64,000 nucleotides of DNA from Micrasema longulum (GCA_022494885.1 JAGVSM010003953.1:167501-231500); one strand, 5' to 3'; shown: positions 44,925 to 55,837, numbered from the stretch's first letter. Notes: generated by a model not told the origin, from the sequence alone. Program-made: numbers and translations.

Positions 44925-45472
44925 TAGTCCTTAAAATATGGCTTGATTAGAATGACAGCTGTCAAACTAATGTCAATGGTGATGGGAAATTCCTGATCAT
45001 GTACCGATCAAATCGATTTTATCAGTTTTTTTATGCAAACATAAAACTCTGTTTCCAAAAATTGATATAAAAACGCAAAAACATGCCTATAGTGTGTTTA
45101 AGACAATTTTTCACCAAAACTAGGACATTTATGTATACTTTTTTATGCACAACATGAAATGAATTATTTTTTATTCCATCAATTTAAATTGATCAATTTG
45201 TCCCATCTCTAAAATTTTTGTAAAATGATTTAACTTTGTAAGAACGTCGTTAACAATTAGGTTTATTTTAGTTTTTCTTAAATTTTAAAGCTGATTTTAT
45301 ATATTTATGTTGATTTATATGTCAAGCAGTATATTAAAATAATAAATTAACGTACCAGATACAAATGATTTTTCGTGGGTTTATATAAATCACTCCTTTG
45401 ACGTTACTACAAAGTTATGTCGTCAGTTTTGCTGACAACTGTAATTCTAATCAAGCTATATTTTAAGGACTA
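44925..45472. mobile_element. TA-flanked inverted-repeat MITE
   Basis: The terminal repeats are about 45 bp, starting tagtccttaaaatatggctt and continuing gattagaatgacagctgtca, against the complement at 45430-45472 with five or so differences. TA flanks both ends (44923-44924 and 45473-45474). The 548-bp element has no transposase. The TA target and the terminal repeats fit a Tc1/mariner-type MITE. No second copy in the window. Confidence 0.85.
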
Positions 45473-45892
45473 TAGGGTACAAATTTAAATACATTATGCA
45501 CCATAATTGTTTCATCTTTATTAAATATTCGATTTATTTTCACATTATTAACACGAAACCAACATCAGATTCTTTACCCCCTCTGCCAAGGATCCTCAGA
45601 ACCGTGAACAAAATCCCATTAAACGCCACTGTCGATGTGTTCCTACAGTAAAGGTAAGCATTCAAGAAGCAAGCGGTGTTGTCACTTCTAACTCACGATG
45701 ACACACTTACCATGTCCGCCTAGATAATGCTGTGATTACACCTTTGTAAATTTAATTAGATTTTAAGATTGTTTAGATTACGTGTTCTCATATACTCGTA
45801 ATATATAATATATTTATTAATGCCAATCTGTTATTGTTTTCATAAGCCTGTTGACTGGCTCAAAAAAAAACAGGTAATTAATAAATATAAAC
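45473..45892. other. Intergenic DNA, no gene seen
   Basis: 45540-45740 is less AT-rich (caaggatcctcagaaccgtg, actcacgatgacacactta) with no ORF and no repeat match. Confidence 0.5.
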
Positions 45893-46350
45893 AAACAAAC
45901 CATCACGCCGTTTCTCTGTAGGGGTAGGCAGAGAGGATAGAACGCCATGTCACTCTATATTCATACATCTTCTCATGCACGCATGCCGATTATTCCTACT
46001 TTTGACATGTCAATCTTCAAGTATTTAATGGACTTGATCGTGCCAAGTTTTTCTCGGTCTTCCTCGTTTTTTGCATCCATCAACATTCGCATCGTAGATC
46101 CTATTAGCAGTTTTTTCGCTGTTCATTCGCTCTACATGTCCAAACCAACGCAGCACCTCTTTCTTGATTCTGTCGATAATGCATATCATAGCCTCACAAA
46201 TTTCACGGATCTCGACATTTGTGGACCTATCATACATAGTTTTATCACACATTCGTCTAAGGGATCGCATTTCTACAGCATTTAACCTACTTTCATCATC
46301 ATTTTTTCAATTCCATACTACACTCCCATACATTAGAGTTGGAACTAGAA
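45893..46350 (-). pseudogene. LINE-a C-terminal fragment and 3' end
   Basis: The minus-strand frame 46270-46025 reads MRSLRRMCDKTMYDRSTNVE, IIDRIKKEVLRWFGHVERMN, then NVDGCKKRGRPRKTWHDQVH. These are the RRMC, LRWFGHVERM and GRPRKTW blocks in order. Upstream, 46271-46350 continues in-frame with the block before RRMC after small shifts. The 3' region to 45893 (ccatcacgccgtttctctgt on the + strand) is shared with 61390. The overlapping + ORFs are shadows. Confidence 0.9.
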
Positions 46351-46499
46351 CTCCATTGTAAACTGCTAGTTTAGTCTCCTGCGATAAACATTTGTTTGCC
46401 AAAGTAGATTTTTAATATATTTTAGGCAATATAAAAAATAAATAAATTGAAAAATTATAAATTTATAAACAATATTTTGAGTCTACCCTGATTTTTGTA
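46351..46499. other. AT-rich spacer
   Basis: Nothing recognised. Confidence 0.5.
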
Positions 46500-46655
46500 C
46501 ACGGAGAATTAAAGGAAAAGATGTTCAAACATAGGGAGAATGGTATATGTTGTAGTGTGTAAAGTGGCTCCTTATACCTATTAATGACAGGTCATAAGTC
46601 TTGTAAATGCCAAGGCTTCTATATTTACTTCTTTAAAATTTTCTTAATCTCTTTC
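46500..46655 (-). mobile_element. FB-1 fold-back family, single arm
   Basis: The + strand shows the right-arm sequence: aagatgttcaaacataggga, gtagtgtgtaaagtggctcc, aatgacaggtcataagtctt and ccaaggcttctatatttact. The partner arm is missing. No coding capacity. Confidence 0.82.
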
Positions 46656-47159
46656 GTAATATATCAATTTTAATTAATTATTAATTTGGATGATTTTATT
46701 TTAATATTTGTCTTATTCGGGGACGGAAATTTTATTAAGATTTTTATCTTATTTATTTACCGGTTGGTTTTATTGAGCAAACAGTGGTTTTTCGCAAAAC
46801 AGAGTAAATTTTTGTGTGATTTTTTTGCTCTTAATGCGTGTAATAATATTTAAAGTTTTATTTTTCAACGTGATATTACATCGGAGAGAGCTTATTTCGA
46901 TTCTATGCAAGTTTCTAATCAATAGGTGGAAGTACCCACATTTGAACTCTTGTTACCAGAAATAAAACGTGCTTTAAAAGGAATGGATTTCATGCATTAA
47001 ATCCTGCATCCTGATGAACAATACAACATATTTATACATGTTTTTATACGAGTAGTTCCACATGGAACAAAGTTCGTCCTATTCGGAGTCTTAGTCTTCA
47101 GTAGGGGTCGAATACTTTTTCGAAACAAGTTAAAAAAAACGCTGTTTCAATACACACAA
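46656..47159. other. AT-rich intergenic DNA
   Basis: No gene or repeat match seen. Confidence 0.6.
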
Positions 47160-48055
47160 CCTTCTTACTACTACTACTACCATCACAGCATTTCTCCGTA
47201 GGGGTAGGCAGAGAGAATGGACCGCCACACACGTCTATCCTGGCATACAATCCTAGCCTCTTCCACATTCATACATCTTGTCATACATGCCCTTCGGTTC
47301 TGTCTGCTTTTGACATGACCAGACTTAAGATTTTGGTTTATCTGATAATGCCACGTCTTCCTTGGTCGTCCTCGTCTAACGTTGCCGTTCCATTTTTGCC
47401 ATATATACTTGTTTTACCATTCTCTCGTCGTCCATTCGTTCTACGTGACCATCTCGGAGACCCTTTCTTGATCTTATCAATAATACTTGTCTCAGATTTA
47501 CACTCTCGCCTGATTTCATCATTCGTAACCCGGTCATACATTGATTTCCCACACATTCGTCTAAGAGATCGCATTTCAACCGCGTTCACTCGGCTTTCAT
47601 CCTTTCTCTGCCAATTCCATGTTTCACTTCTATACATAAGTGTTGGGACTAAAACTCCGTTGTGCACTGCCAGTTTAGCTTCGATTGACATATTTTTATT
47701 AGAAATTACTGTGCTTGGTGCTCCGTTTATTTTGTTGCCCGCATTCACTCTTCTTTCAACATCTTTTTCTACTCTTCTATCTCTTGAAAACATGCTTCCC
47801 AGATACACAAATTATTTTACTTGCTCGAGACATTCGTTGTTTACATTTATTATGCAGTCAGTAACCTCACTATCCCTTTCAAATACCATCACTTTTGACT
47901 TACTTTCGTTCATCGCCAATTCGCTCTCCAGGCATACATCACACATTCTAGAGACTATTTGCTGCATATCAGCCTTGCTGCTTGCTAACAGAACTGCATC
48001 GTCAGCATACAACAAGCAGCTTACTGAAAAATTATCCCATCTAACTACCTAATAT
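47160..48055 (-). pseudogene. LINE-a, longest copy, with intact RT catalytic box
   Basis: The minus-strand frame starts near 48055 and reads MLYADDAVLLASSKADMQQI; the YADD codons are at 47998-48009. It goes on SKSKVMVFERDSE, a TAA at 47809-47811, then in the same frame FVYLGSMFSRDRRVEKDVER, GVLVPTLMYRSETWNWQRKD and MRSLRRMCGKSMYDRVTNDE. A frameshift follows, the second frame giving RDGHVERMDDERM. This is the C-terminal third of an RTE-like RT. The endonuclease and most of the palm are missing by 5' truncation. The 245-codon + strand ORF is antisense to it. Confidence 0.92.
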
Positions 48056-48350
48056 TAATTTTATTTAAACTGCAAAGCTAGGCAAGTTATTTTTCTTAAG
48101 GACATTACATTAAAAAATTTCTACGAAAAAATTTTATCAACAAAAAAAAACTCATATTACAAAAATACAGCTAAAAATGAATGAAGAGAATGCTATTTCG
48201 AAAAAATGCCTATAAAGATTTTTGGGCGTAGGCCATTTCTTTTTTAAAAAAAAATATTTCTTTCTAGTTATACGTAGTACATAAATATAACATGACTCAA
48301 CAAGCCTACAAGTTTAGTTTAGTTATAAGTATTATCCTATTTTATAACTT
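48056..48350. other. AT-rich spacer
   Basis: No gene. Confidence 0.6.
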
Positions 48351-48525
48351 TATCATCATCATTCCGCACCTAGTGGTGCATTGGGCACTGCATAGGTAAT
48401 TAATCGCAGTGTATCTTATTATTTATTTATTTTTTGTATGAATGTAAGATGATCAGTCTTACGCTTCAGGTACCAGTCCTATGAAATATTGCAGTGTAAA
48501 AACACTCTTTTAAAAAAATATTTTA
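48351..48525 (-). repeat. SINE-A, body and tail only
   Basis: The + strand shows the tail image atcatcatcattccgcacct, then agtggtgcattgggcactgc, a short TTTA expansion at 48419-48435, then agtcttacgcttcaggtacc. The tRNA-like head is missing after 48525. Confidence 0.85.
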
Positions 48526-49426
48526 TAAAATTATAATAATTTTATCAGTGTCTACTAAATACTAGTTCTTATACATAAAGAAGTAATAATTCATGTCTTT
48601 GTGTCATTCAGTATTTTGTATTTGTGTTATGAGGGAAGGGTAAGGGGGTTTGAAGCTCGATCATTGGCATTTCTTAGATAGTATTGGACTATAGAAAACA
48701 TGGTATATTTGAATACTTTTTTTTTTAATTTGTAAGGTTTCAAAGTCGTCTACTTTTAATGTTTTATCAGTATACAAACAAATATTAAATGATTAGAAAA
48801 AAGTTTTTATTAAATTATGAATTATGTTTCACTAATAACAAAGTTAGTGTTTTAATTCCAAATTTATATGTATGCTTATTTATCTGAAATCTAAATCTTT
48901 TAAATGTATCTATAAGACAGTGTTTTAATTATACACTATTGTTAAATGTTAGTTAATTATGGTATTTAATCACTTATTGTATTTTATTTATCTACCGTTT
49001 CTAGACATCAGGGCAAAAAATCGGTTACATTATAGAATATAGTATTTACAATAGAAATTCTTCTCCATTTATTATCATTATTAATCTAATAATCATTACC
49101 CACAGGATATAAAAAATACGTTTGAACGATTTTTTCTTTAGTTAATTATTTAAAATATATTTTTTTAAATCTGTTGTGAATCGATTACTAAACGCAATTT
49201 GTTTGATTAAATTGAATTAATTTTCAAGTTTAAGGTTAGAAAGAGGAAATTCATAAAACGATACAACATTGAATGGAAAACGGAACGTTTTTGGGGAATA
49301 GAATAGTTGGATGAGTTATCAATGACTACTAAGGTGAATGTGTATCTTAAAGGGTTTTGCTTGTAAGTGAAAATTGAAAATATTACAAAATGACTATGAA
49401 TACGCTTGAGTGAGATTGCATTGGAT
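48526..49426. other. AT-rich intergenic DNA, no gene seen
   Basis: Featureless AT-rich DNA with short T runs. Confidence 0.65.
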
Positions 49427-49560
49427 GGCGTCGACGTCTCGACGCCGTAAAACAGGAAACGGAAATACCACTGAGAACTAATTGTAATTGATATTGCAGA
49501 CTCGTTGGCGAGGCAAATACTCGTTACTGTTATTTGTTGATAATCCTAACCGCGATTAGT
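49427..49560. other. GC-richer patch with hairpin, possible regulatory element
   Basis: A perfect hairpin, ggcgtcga-cgtc-tcgacgcc, is at 49427-49446. It is followed by aaaacaggaaacgg, ccactgagaac and aattgtaattgat, an order resembling 44670-44730. No ORF. It is bounded by AT-rich DNA. Function unknown. Confidence 0.35.
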
Positions 49561-49741
49561 TTATGGAACTTGTGTTTCATAAATAAACTGTGAAATGTGA
49601 AACGAAAAGATATTTCAAATGGAATTGTTCGGTCATGTTATCTGCAGTTTGTGGAAAATTCAGCAGTGGAATTACCCTTTGTCATGCCATAATACGTTTT
49701 TATGATTTGTTTTGTTACAAATTATTTCACACCGAAAAAAA

Positions 49742-49895
49742 CAGCCACCATGCCTTGGTTAGATGGCCATCTGTAAAACTGGCATGGCGGGTTCGATTCG
49801 TGATTTTTACTTGAGAGTAGTCATCGATTCGAAAACACTCGTTCTAGGGTTCTGGTTTACTTTCTCAGACAAAACTGGATTTTTCACCTAATCAC
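49742..49895 (+). repeat. SINE-E head joined to a SINE-A leader in reverse
   Basis: 49742-49800 has accatgccttggttagatgg, ctgtaaaactggcatggcgg and the B box ggttcgattcg, matching the SINE-E head at 34913. From 49808 the sequence is gagagtagtcatcgattcga, aaacactcgttctagggttc, the SINE-A leader in the same orientation as at 23205-23294, where it belongs to a minus-strand SINE. So two SINE pieces are joined here. Confidence 0.7.
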
Positions 49896-50227
49896 AGAAC
49901 AAAAGCTCCATTCACAGTGTTTAATTTTTATTTTAATGGCATCACAGCACTTGTAATTTCACCGATTGTGTAAATTAAGAAATATCATCTAGAGTCAGCA
50001 TCCAATAAAGCCATTGCTGCTTTAGTGGTAGAATAGGGATAAAAATACCATTCTTATTACAGTAGTATAATAAGGATAGTATTTGCATTCTTATTTTACC
50101 ACTTTGCCTAGGCGTAACTTTATATCAGGTTTATCAGTAACGCCCTTAATTTTATGGTTAAAAAAAATACTACTCGAATATGTCGAGAAAGTGAAAAGTC
50201 GAAATTGGACACTGGTTATTCTAAATA
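49896..50227. other. AT-rich intergenic DNA
   Basis: No gene. The ORFs at 50083-50357 end in the T-rich tail of the next element. Confidence 0.55.
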
Positions 50228-50365
50228 TTTTTATTTTTTATTATTTATTTATTTTTTTTATTTTCTTTTATTCAGGAAACATACAGTACAGTTACAAAGT
50301 TTAATATTTTACACAATTGGACTTAATTCTAATGGACCAGTGAAGTTTCCATATTAAAAAGCAAT
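50228..50365 (-). repeat. Probable LINE 3' terminus
   Basis: The tail image (tttttattatttatttattt) is followed by ttcaggaaacatacagtaca, a layout like the other minus-strand LINE ends. There is no clear stem-loop and no protein block, so the call is tentative. Confidence 0.4.
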
Positions 50366-51179
50366 TAAATCTAATGTTAATTATGAAAGTATAAAAAAGA
50401 GAAGGAAAAAGAAAACATAAATGAAAGTTGTTTAAAAAATATGTGGATTTAAGTATCACTAGTCTTTAATTTTTGTTATAAATTAAGAAAATATTTTTAA
50501 CAAACAAACTTTAAGATAACGATTGTTACGTGATACAATTTGCGGTGCTAGAAATGAGAAAGATAATGATTATCATTAAAAGATAAGTTTGTAAACAGGT
50601 TGCCGGTAACAATAATTGTTAGGATAAATTTAATGTCGTATAACACTTATTTTTTCCTGGTAACTCTCTCCTATGAAAAAACGTAGGCGTAAACGTTGTA
50701 ATATGATCTTTATTTGATAGTATCTTTTAGATTTCTGGAAAACCATCCAACTTTACTAAGCCACTAAAGTTCTACTATTATCAAAGACGAGCTGATAATC
50801 CAGCGTCATTAGGTATAGTTTTCGCTGGCGTTTCTTCCAAAGTGCACTAAGGTTTTGATGAGAGCATGATGATCCCAATTTACACCAATACGAGAGTTCT
50901 GTAACTCGTAATAACTTTTCTCACTAAGTGCTATATTAGTATTAGTTTTTCGTTTATGATACTTCGTGTTTGCCTAACTGACAATCTTGCCAACTTGTGT
51001 TGAGTTTTAAGCGAGTTACGTCATGAAATCTTCGCATTACGTTTCGGTTTAAAAGCTTTTAATGACACCGCGGAAAATTCTTATATATATAACATAATGT
51101 CTGCATACATGATAAGCCATTTTCTTCCTTTTGTTATCATCTTACCATTCGATGTATAGGTAAACTGAAATACCAAATA
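50366..51179. other. Intergenic DNA, no gene seen
   Basis: 50750-51080 is a little less AT-rich and unique in the window (aagacgagctgataatccag, agttacgtcatgaaatcttc). No ORF is supported. Confidence 0.55.
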
Positions 51180-51216
51180 ACGAGTTATGGTCCCGTGGCG
51201 AGTGTTGTAGACTCAA
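51180..51216 (+). repeat. SINE-B head fragment
   Basis: The string gagttatggtcccgtggcga, gtgttgtagactca matches the first 35 bp of SINE-B (as at 24704). The rest is absent; AT-rich DNA and then a MITE follow. Confidence 0.6.
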
Positions 51217-51247
51217 TATTATCAATAATTATCACTTATCCCGGAAT

Positions 51248-51441
51248 CGTGTAAACACGTGATTATATAAGCATGTGTTGTGTCCTGGTTCCGTGTTTTC
51301 ACGTGGTTTACCAGCTGTCTAAAAATATGCATTCTATTGACATCTAGTGACTTTTATTAGTACTTTTTTGCTGTTAGTAAACCACATGAAAACACGGGAC
51401 CGGGACACAACGCATAGTTATTATAATCACGTGTTTACACG
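51248..51441. mobile_element. Hairpin MITE, 194 bp
   Basis: The arms are about 65 bp. Left is cgtgtaaacacgtgattata, tgtgttgtgtcctggttccg, tgttttcacgtggttta. Right, 51377-51441, is the complement with a handful of changes. The loop is about 65 bp. The ends each contain a nested palindrome (gtaaacacgtg...). No ORF. No target duplication or second copy was found. Confidence 0.8.
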
Positions 51442-52249
51442 GCTCTTTGTACACAAAGCACAAAAAAAGAGTGAGGCCCTGTATATGTGCGAACATTGCA
51501 ATGCGCAATGTGACTCTCCATAAAAGCCAATATTGGCAAAACTATCATACAAAAATGACTTATTTAATTATTTAAAATAGGTATGAGAATTTTCAATTGA
51601 TTTAATTCAGTATTTTCATAATTATGACACTTTTAAGAAACCCTTCACAAAGCCTGAAATTTCACAAAAATGGGCCGGGTACAGGGTAAATTTTATGTGT
51701 ATTTGGCCGGTGCTCAAATTGTAAATAAGTAATTTATTAGGCTTTTTTTTCATTAACATTAAGTGTCTACTTTATGTACAACATATTTTTGATTTTAAAT
51801 AGTTATACAATGTAAAAAATAATTGCGAAGACATCTTAATAAAATGTTATTAAACTCAATGTAATTTTTATTATAGACTCGGTGGCTAGACATAATATCT
51901 ATGAAATAGAAACTATAATACGTTGATCATCCAAAAGTTTGTAAGAATTAAGTTTTGGTATATCTGGTCATCGCAAAGGAAGTTTCTTGACATTTTCCAC
52001 AAGTCCATTAAGTACCTATTACGTTTTACAACAATAGCTTTTTAAAGCAATAAGCACGGTACAGGAATATGTATTCTGCTTAACTTATATGAGATAAATA
52101 ATAATGAACATTGTATACGACAATTTATTTTTATTCATTAAAATTACATTATTTTGTTTTTAGATAAGTCCGTTTTTTTTTGTTAAATATTTTAAACAGT
52201 GATAGAGAACCTCTTTGAAAAAATACCAGCAAATGTAAGACTCCATGCA
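51442..52249. other. AT-rich intergenic DNA, no gene seen
   Basis: Nothing recognised. Confidence 0.6.
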
Positions 52250-53321
52250 TTTATTTATTAATTTATTATGTATACGGCCTAAGCCAATTACAACAGTTAC
52301 ATGAAGAAACATAAATGCAAGCTGAACAAAAAGAACATAAAACTATTTAGCAAAGACAAATAAGGGCAAAACAATAATGGTATACAATATATTCATAAAA
52401 ACGAAAGACATAAGACTTCGAGCTAAACCATGCCAAACTAACTTCATCCCACACTGTTTAGTCGCGAAGAGATCTACTAAAAGCCAGAAGATCTATTCTA
52501 AAGAATTCCAAGTCGTGTGATGAATTGACTAATCTACACATTCTGGACATTGGGGCATAAAAACCAAAGTTGCTCTTAGAAGATTTTATAAATAGCAGAT
52601 TTTGAGTTCTGGTGACACGGTTGGGAACATGAAAAGGAATTGATTGCAACAGAGATGGGACATCACTTATGGCATTAAGTATTTTATAATGCATATAAAG
52701 TCCATCACAGTTCTACGTCTCTCCAATGAAGACAGATTAAGAGATTGCTCTATTTCAAAATAGGAATAATTACCCTTTTGTAATCCGAGCAACCATGCCA
52801 CTTTTTTTAGAAAACGGTATTGGACAGACTCGATATGGTGAATATGAGTCCTGTAGAATGGAGACCAAATAGGAGAAGCGTATTCGAGATGGGGTCGAAC
52901 TAGTGAGCAATAAAGAGTTTTGATGGTATTAATATTTTTGAAGTCTGCCGTCACTCTATTGATAAAACCGAGAAGTTTGAGAGATTTGTTTACAATATTA
53001 TCAATGTGTTCACGATAGGAGGAGAGTTTACTATCTTAAGTAATGCCAAGATCCTTTATTGACGAAACCATTGAAAGGGAAGTATTTTTTAGTTTGTAGT
53101 TGAATTGTATAGGTTTTTTTCGTCGCGAGAAAGATATTATTTTACATTTTTCAATGTTAAGTTAAAGACAATAGATGTCGCACCATTCATTAAAACAATT
53201 AATATCTTTTTTAAAAAGAAGACAATCATTGGGAGATTCAACAAGTTTAAGTACCTTGTTGTCATCGGCAAAAAGCCAGAATTTTGTATTTTGAAAAACA
53301 TTGATAATATCTTTTTTTTTC
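52250..53321 (-). pseudogene. LINE-c, RT C-terminal half with FADD box
   Basis: The minus-strand frame begins near 53320 and reads FWLFADDNKVLKLVESPNDC; FADD is at 53261-53272, an accepted variant of YADD. It continues IKDLGIT, a stop, then REHIDNIVNKSLKLLGFINR, TLYCSLVRPHLEYASPIWSP and FYRTHIHHIESVQYRFLKKV. The tail has LSSLERRR and SKSNFGFYAPMSRMCRLVN. Only a few stops break it. The 3' UTR has ggcctaagcc (52276-52285) before a TAAA-type tail. It belongs to the Jockey/CR1 group by block order. A second copy is at 58921-60190. Confidence 0.93.
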
Positions 53322-53339
53322 ATTGATAATATCATTTAT

Positions 53340-54000
53340 TTTATAAGGGTTATGAGCTGTCAATGATTGGTTTAAATTAAAAAAAAAACCTTTTTGGGAT
53401 ATCCTCGATCACTGGACTATGCAGTTTTTATCATAATGGTGAACTTAATGACAAATTATTTGTTTTCAATATTGTTGATTCCCCATCGTGCTAATGCGAA
53501 TATCCTAATCAATCATCTAAACTCATTATGTGGTTTTATCCCTTTTCCCCTCTATAATTACAGAATGGAGCTTCTCGCTATTGTCCTTAGACCTGTTATA
53601 GGTCCTGTTGGAAATACAGATCTGGCGGCTTCCAAAAAGAATTTCAAGACTTTTAAAAAGTTTTGTAATAATTTCGGCGAATTAGTCAGAGAAGAATTCA
53701 CTTCCCTTTTTTCTTATTCAATGTAGTGCATATTATGTACTCCTGGATTACCTTTTTTCAGTACAAATATGTTAAGGCTACCAGATTACAGAGAGCTCCT
53801 TTGAGCAGCTTTTCTCGTTCCGCAACGAGCATCTTTTATGTGCATGTGGGCACCGCTATGGAGACTCATGTCCTCAAATGCAGTGTGCAGTATGTGCTAT
53901 CAATGATTGGTTTACTTTATCATTTGATCTAATATTTACCATTTTGTTTATGTTTACTTAAAATTCCACAATTCTTTTATCTTTATTCGTATGGATTTCA
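53340..54000 (+). mobile_element. FB-1 fragment split by an insertion with long direct repeats
   Basis: 53345-53374 (aagggttatgagctgtcaat, gattggttta) and 53896-54000 (tcaatgattggtttac, ttaccattttgtttatgttt, ccacaattcttttatcttta) are consecutive parts of the FB-1 left arm. The string tatgagctgtcaatgattgg plus ttta is present on both sides (53351-53374 and 53891-53914) with two mismatches in 24 bp. The 516 bp between are foreign to FB-1. Confidence 0.75.
53375..53890 (+). other. Insertion of unknown origin with a coding-like stretch
   Basis: The insert contains a 110-codon + ORF (53394-53726). A good splice-acceptor-like sequence, ctctataattacag, precedes codons that read MELLAIVLRPVIGPVGNTDL, AASKKNFKTFKKFCNNFGEL, VREEFTSLFSYSM. 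This part is charged and helical-looking and less AT-rich than the flanks. I do not recognise it. The length of the ORF is not beyond chance at this composition. There is no 3' poly(A) in either orientation at the expected end. It may be a captured gene fragment or a transposon piece. Confidence 0.35.
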
Positions 54001-54961
54001 TATTCTTCTTATGATCCACTTCTATTTAAAAACCAGCTGACGTACTCTTAGATATTTATATAAATATTAGGTTATGTATTTTTTAACAGTTATGTTGTCG
54101 TGATACGCTCCACAATACGGTGTTGTGTATTTGAGCGTGACGTTCTTTCTCACATTATTGTAACATTCGCGTAGTTTCTCACCCTTTCCTTTTCAACGTT
54201 ACCATTTGTCCGGGGATTTCCCGTTCAGCGACTGGCCAGTATCCCTTCTTTCCTCTTTCCACACGAGATATTTGTCGCCAGAATGAATCCAGAATGGTGT
54301 TCTCACGCGCGCGTTCTATCTACCTCATTTTAAACTAAAGAAAGAAATAAATAAAAATAACACATTTGGATAGTATTCAGATGAAACAAATTGACAAAAT
54401 ACGCAATCAGATAATTATTGCACTTTAGGATTATTGTACCTTTGTTATTTATGTGCAAGATTTGACCTTACATTAATGTAACAAATGATTAAGATATACT
54501 GATTTAGTGTATCAACGCAATGTCTAATCCACTACTGGGTGCAAAAATAGAAATAATAAAGATGGTGGTGCAATTTTAAAAAGGTTTTTCATATTTTCAG
54601 ATGCGCATCATATATTTTAACACAGTATAAAAACCCTACAAAGGATCTACAAAAAAGCGAAGCCTAAATTAAACGTTGAACGCCTTAAGATTTAACATAT
54701 TTTGTCATCTTTCATTCCATATTCAAACAAAACAAACCCAATTCAGCCTTTTTTAGTCGCCCCTATTATGTCTTATTTAATATCCACCCCTTAGAGTCAG
54801 TTTCTTTAATAGGTCGTTAAAGTTTGATTGCTGGGGACGAGTTTTGTACTGCCAAGTATCACCTAAACTTGGTTCTCGATTACAATGAGACGGTAAGAAG
54901 TTTAAGTATGTAAGCAAAGTCGATTGAATTATTTTTCTTTTTTTTTCATCAATTTTTCTGT
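54001..54961. other. Intergenic DNA, no gene seen
   Basis: 54110-54320 is less AT-rich and unique in the window (ccggggatttcccgttcagc, gactggccagtatcccttct). No ORF is supported. Confidence 0.55.
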
Positions 54962-55245
54962 TCTTACCAGATAGTAGATAAGGCGCTGCATTGGAACACT
55001 GCATGCAGTGTAAATCGATCATATGTTACTTGAAATTAAGGTGACCAGTCTTATGCTTCAGTTGCCAGTCCAGGAACAATAAAATATTGAAGCATAGAAC
55101 CACTATACTAATCTATATTTCATGTCTACATTGTACTCATATTGCCACTGGGTTTTTTTATTCAGGATTTTCATCCAGTTGAAAGGACTCGTATTCATAA
55201 TTTAAGATTCTGGTTCAATTTACCCACAGAACTGTATTTATAATC
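54962..55245 (-). repeat. SINE-A, degraded, with leader
   Basis: The body image aaggcgctgcattggaacac, aaggtgaccagtcttatgct and ttgccagtccaggaaca is clear. The head is very worn (55100-55150). The leader follows on the + strand side: tattcaggattttcatccag, ggactcgtattcat, ccacagaactgtattta. The overlapping ORFs are shadows. Confidence 0.75.
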
Positions 55246-55711
55246 AGCTAGAAAACAAGAAATTTGTCCTTTTTGCTCTTTACCGAATATGTGGTCTACG
55301 AACATGATGTATTTTTTAAAAAATTCAAAAGAAAAATTAGAGTCAATTTTATCGATAAATGTTGGTAATTTTTTAATCCTTTTTTGTAATATCACTCCTA
55401 GAAAATCACCACTGTATTGCTTTTCTTACAAACTTCCTAATGGCAGTGACTTCCTTACGTTTCTTAGATTTTTAATGCCATTCCTTCTATTAACGTATTC
55501 CACGATTTAAATGACGTCATAAAGGATCCTATTTTCTCAACGGTTATATTAAAATATTTGATAATTCACTAATAAAATGATTGTCTAATCAAAATCCACG
55601 TTTACTACGAATTTAACGCGTTCCTTTCATAATTTTAATATCTTTAAAAGCAATAGTAATAATATTTTTATAACATTGGTTTTGATTTTATGTGTTTGAT
55701 AAAGATTTTCC
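55246..55711. other. AT-rich intergenic DNA
   Basis: Short ORFs on both strands overlap at 55195-55510 with no features. Nothing recognised. Confidence 0.55.
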
Positions 55712-55837
55712 ACTTTACAGTGCAATGGTTACTAAGTTAAGCTACAAAACATAAGATTTTGGGTTCGATACCAGGCATTTATTCACTGGAATATTTCAGT
55801 GTGACATGGCTATTTCTATCTAAGGTGCCAGGCCTAC
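55712..55837 (+). repeat. SINE-A, degraded, 3' part replaced by a minisatellite
   Basis: The head has cagtgcaatggttactaagt and the B box gggttcgatacc, and the body begins ctggaatatttcagtgtgac and ctaaggtgccaggc. The body stops at 55837, where an 8-bp tandem array begins. Confidence 0.72.

Noticed and set aside
47315..48052. 245-codon + strand ORF, the longest in the window
   Set aside because: It is antisense to the LINE-a reverse transcriptase, whose minus-strand frame has the YADD, YLGSMF, RRMCGK and GHVERM blocks in order.
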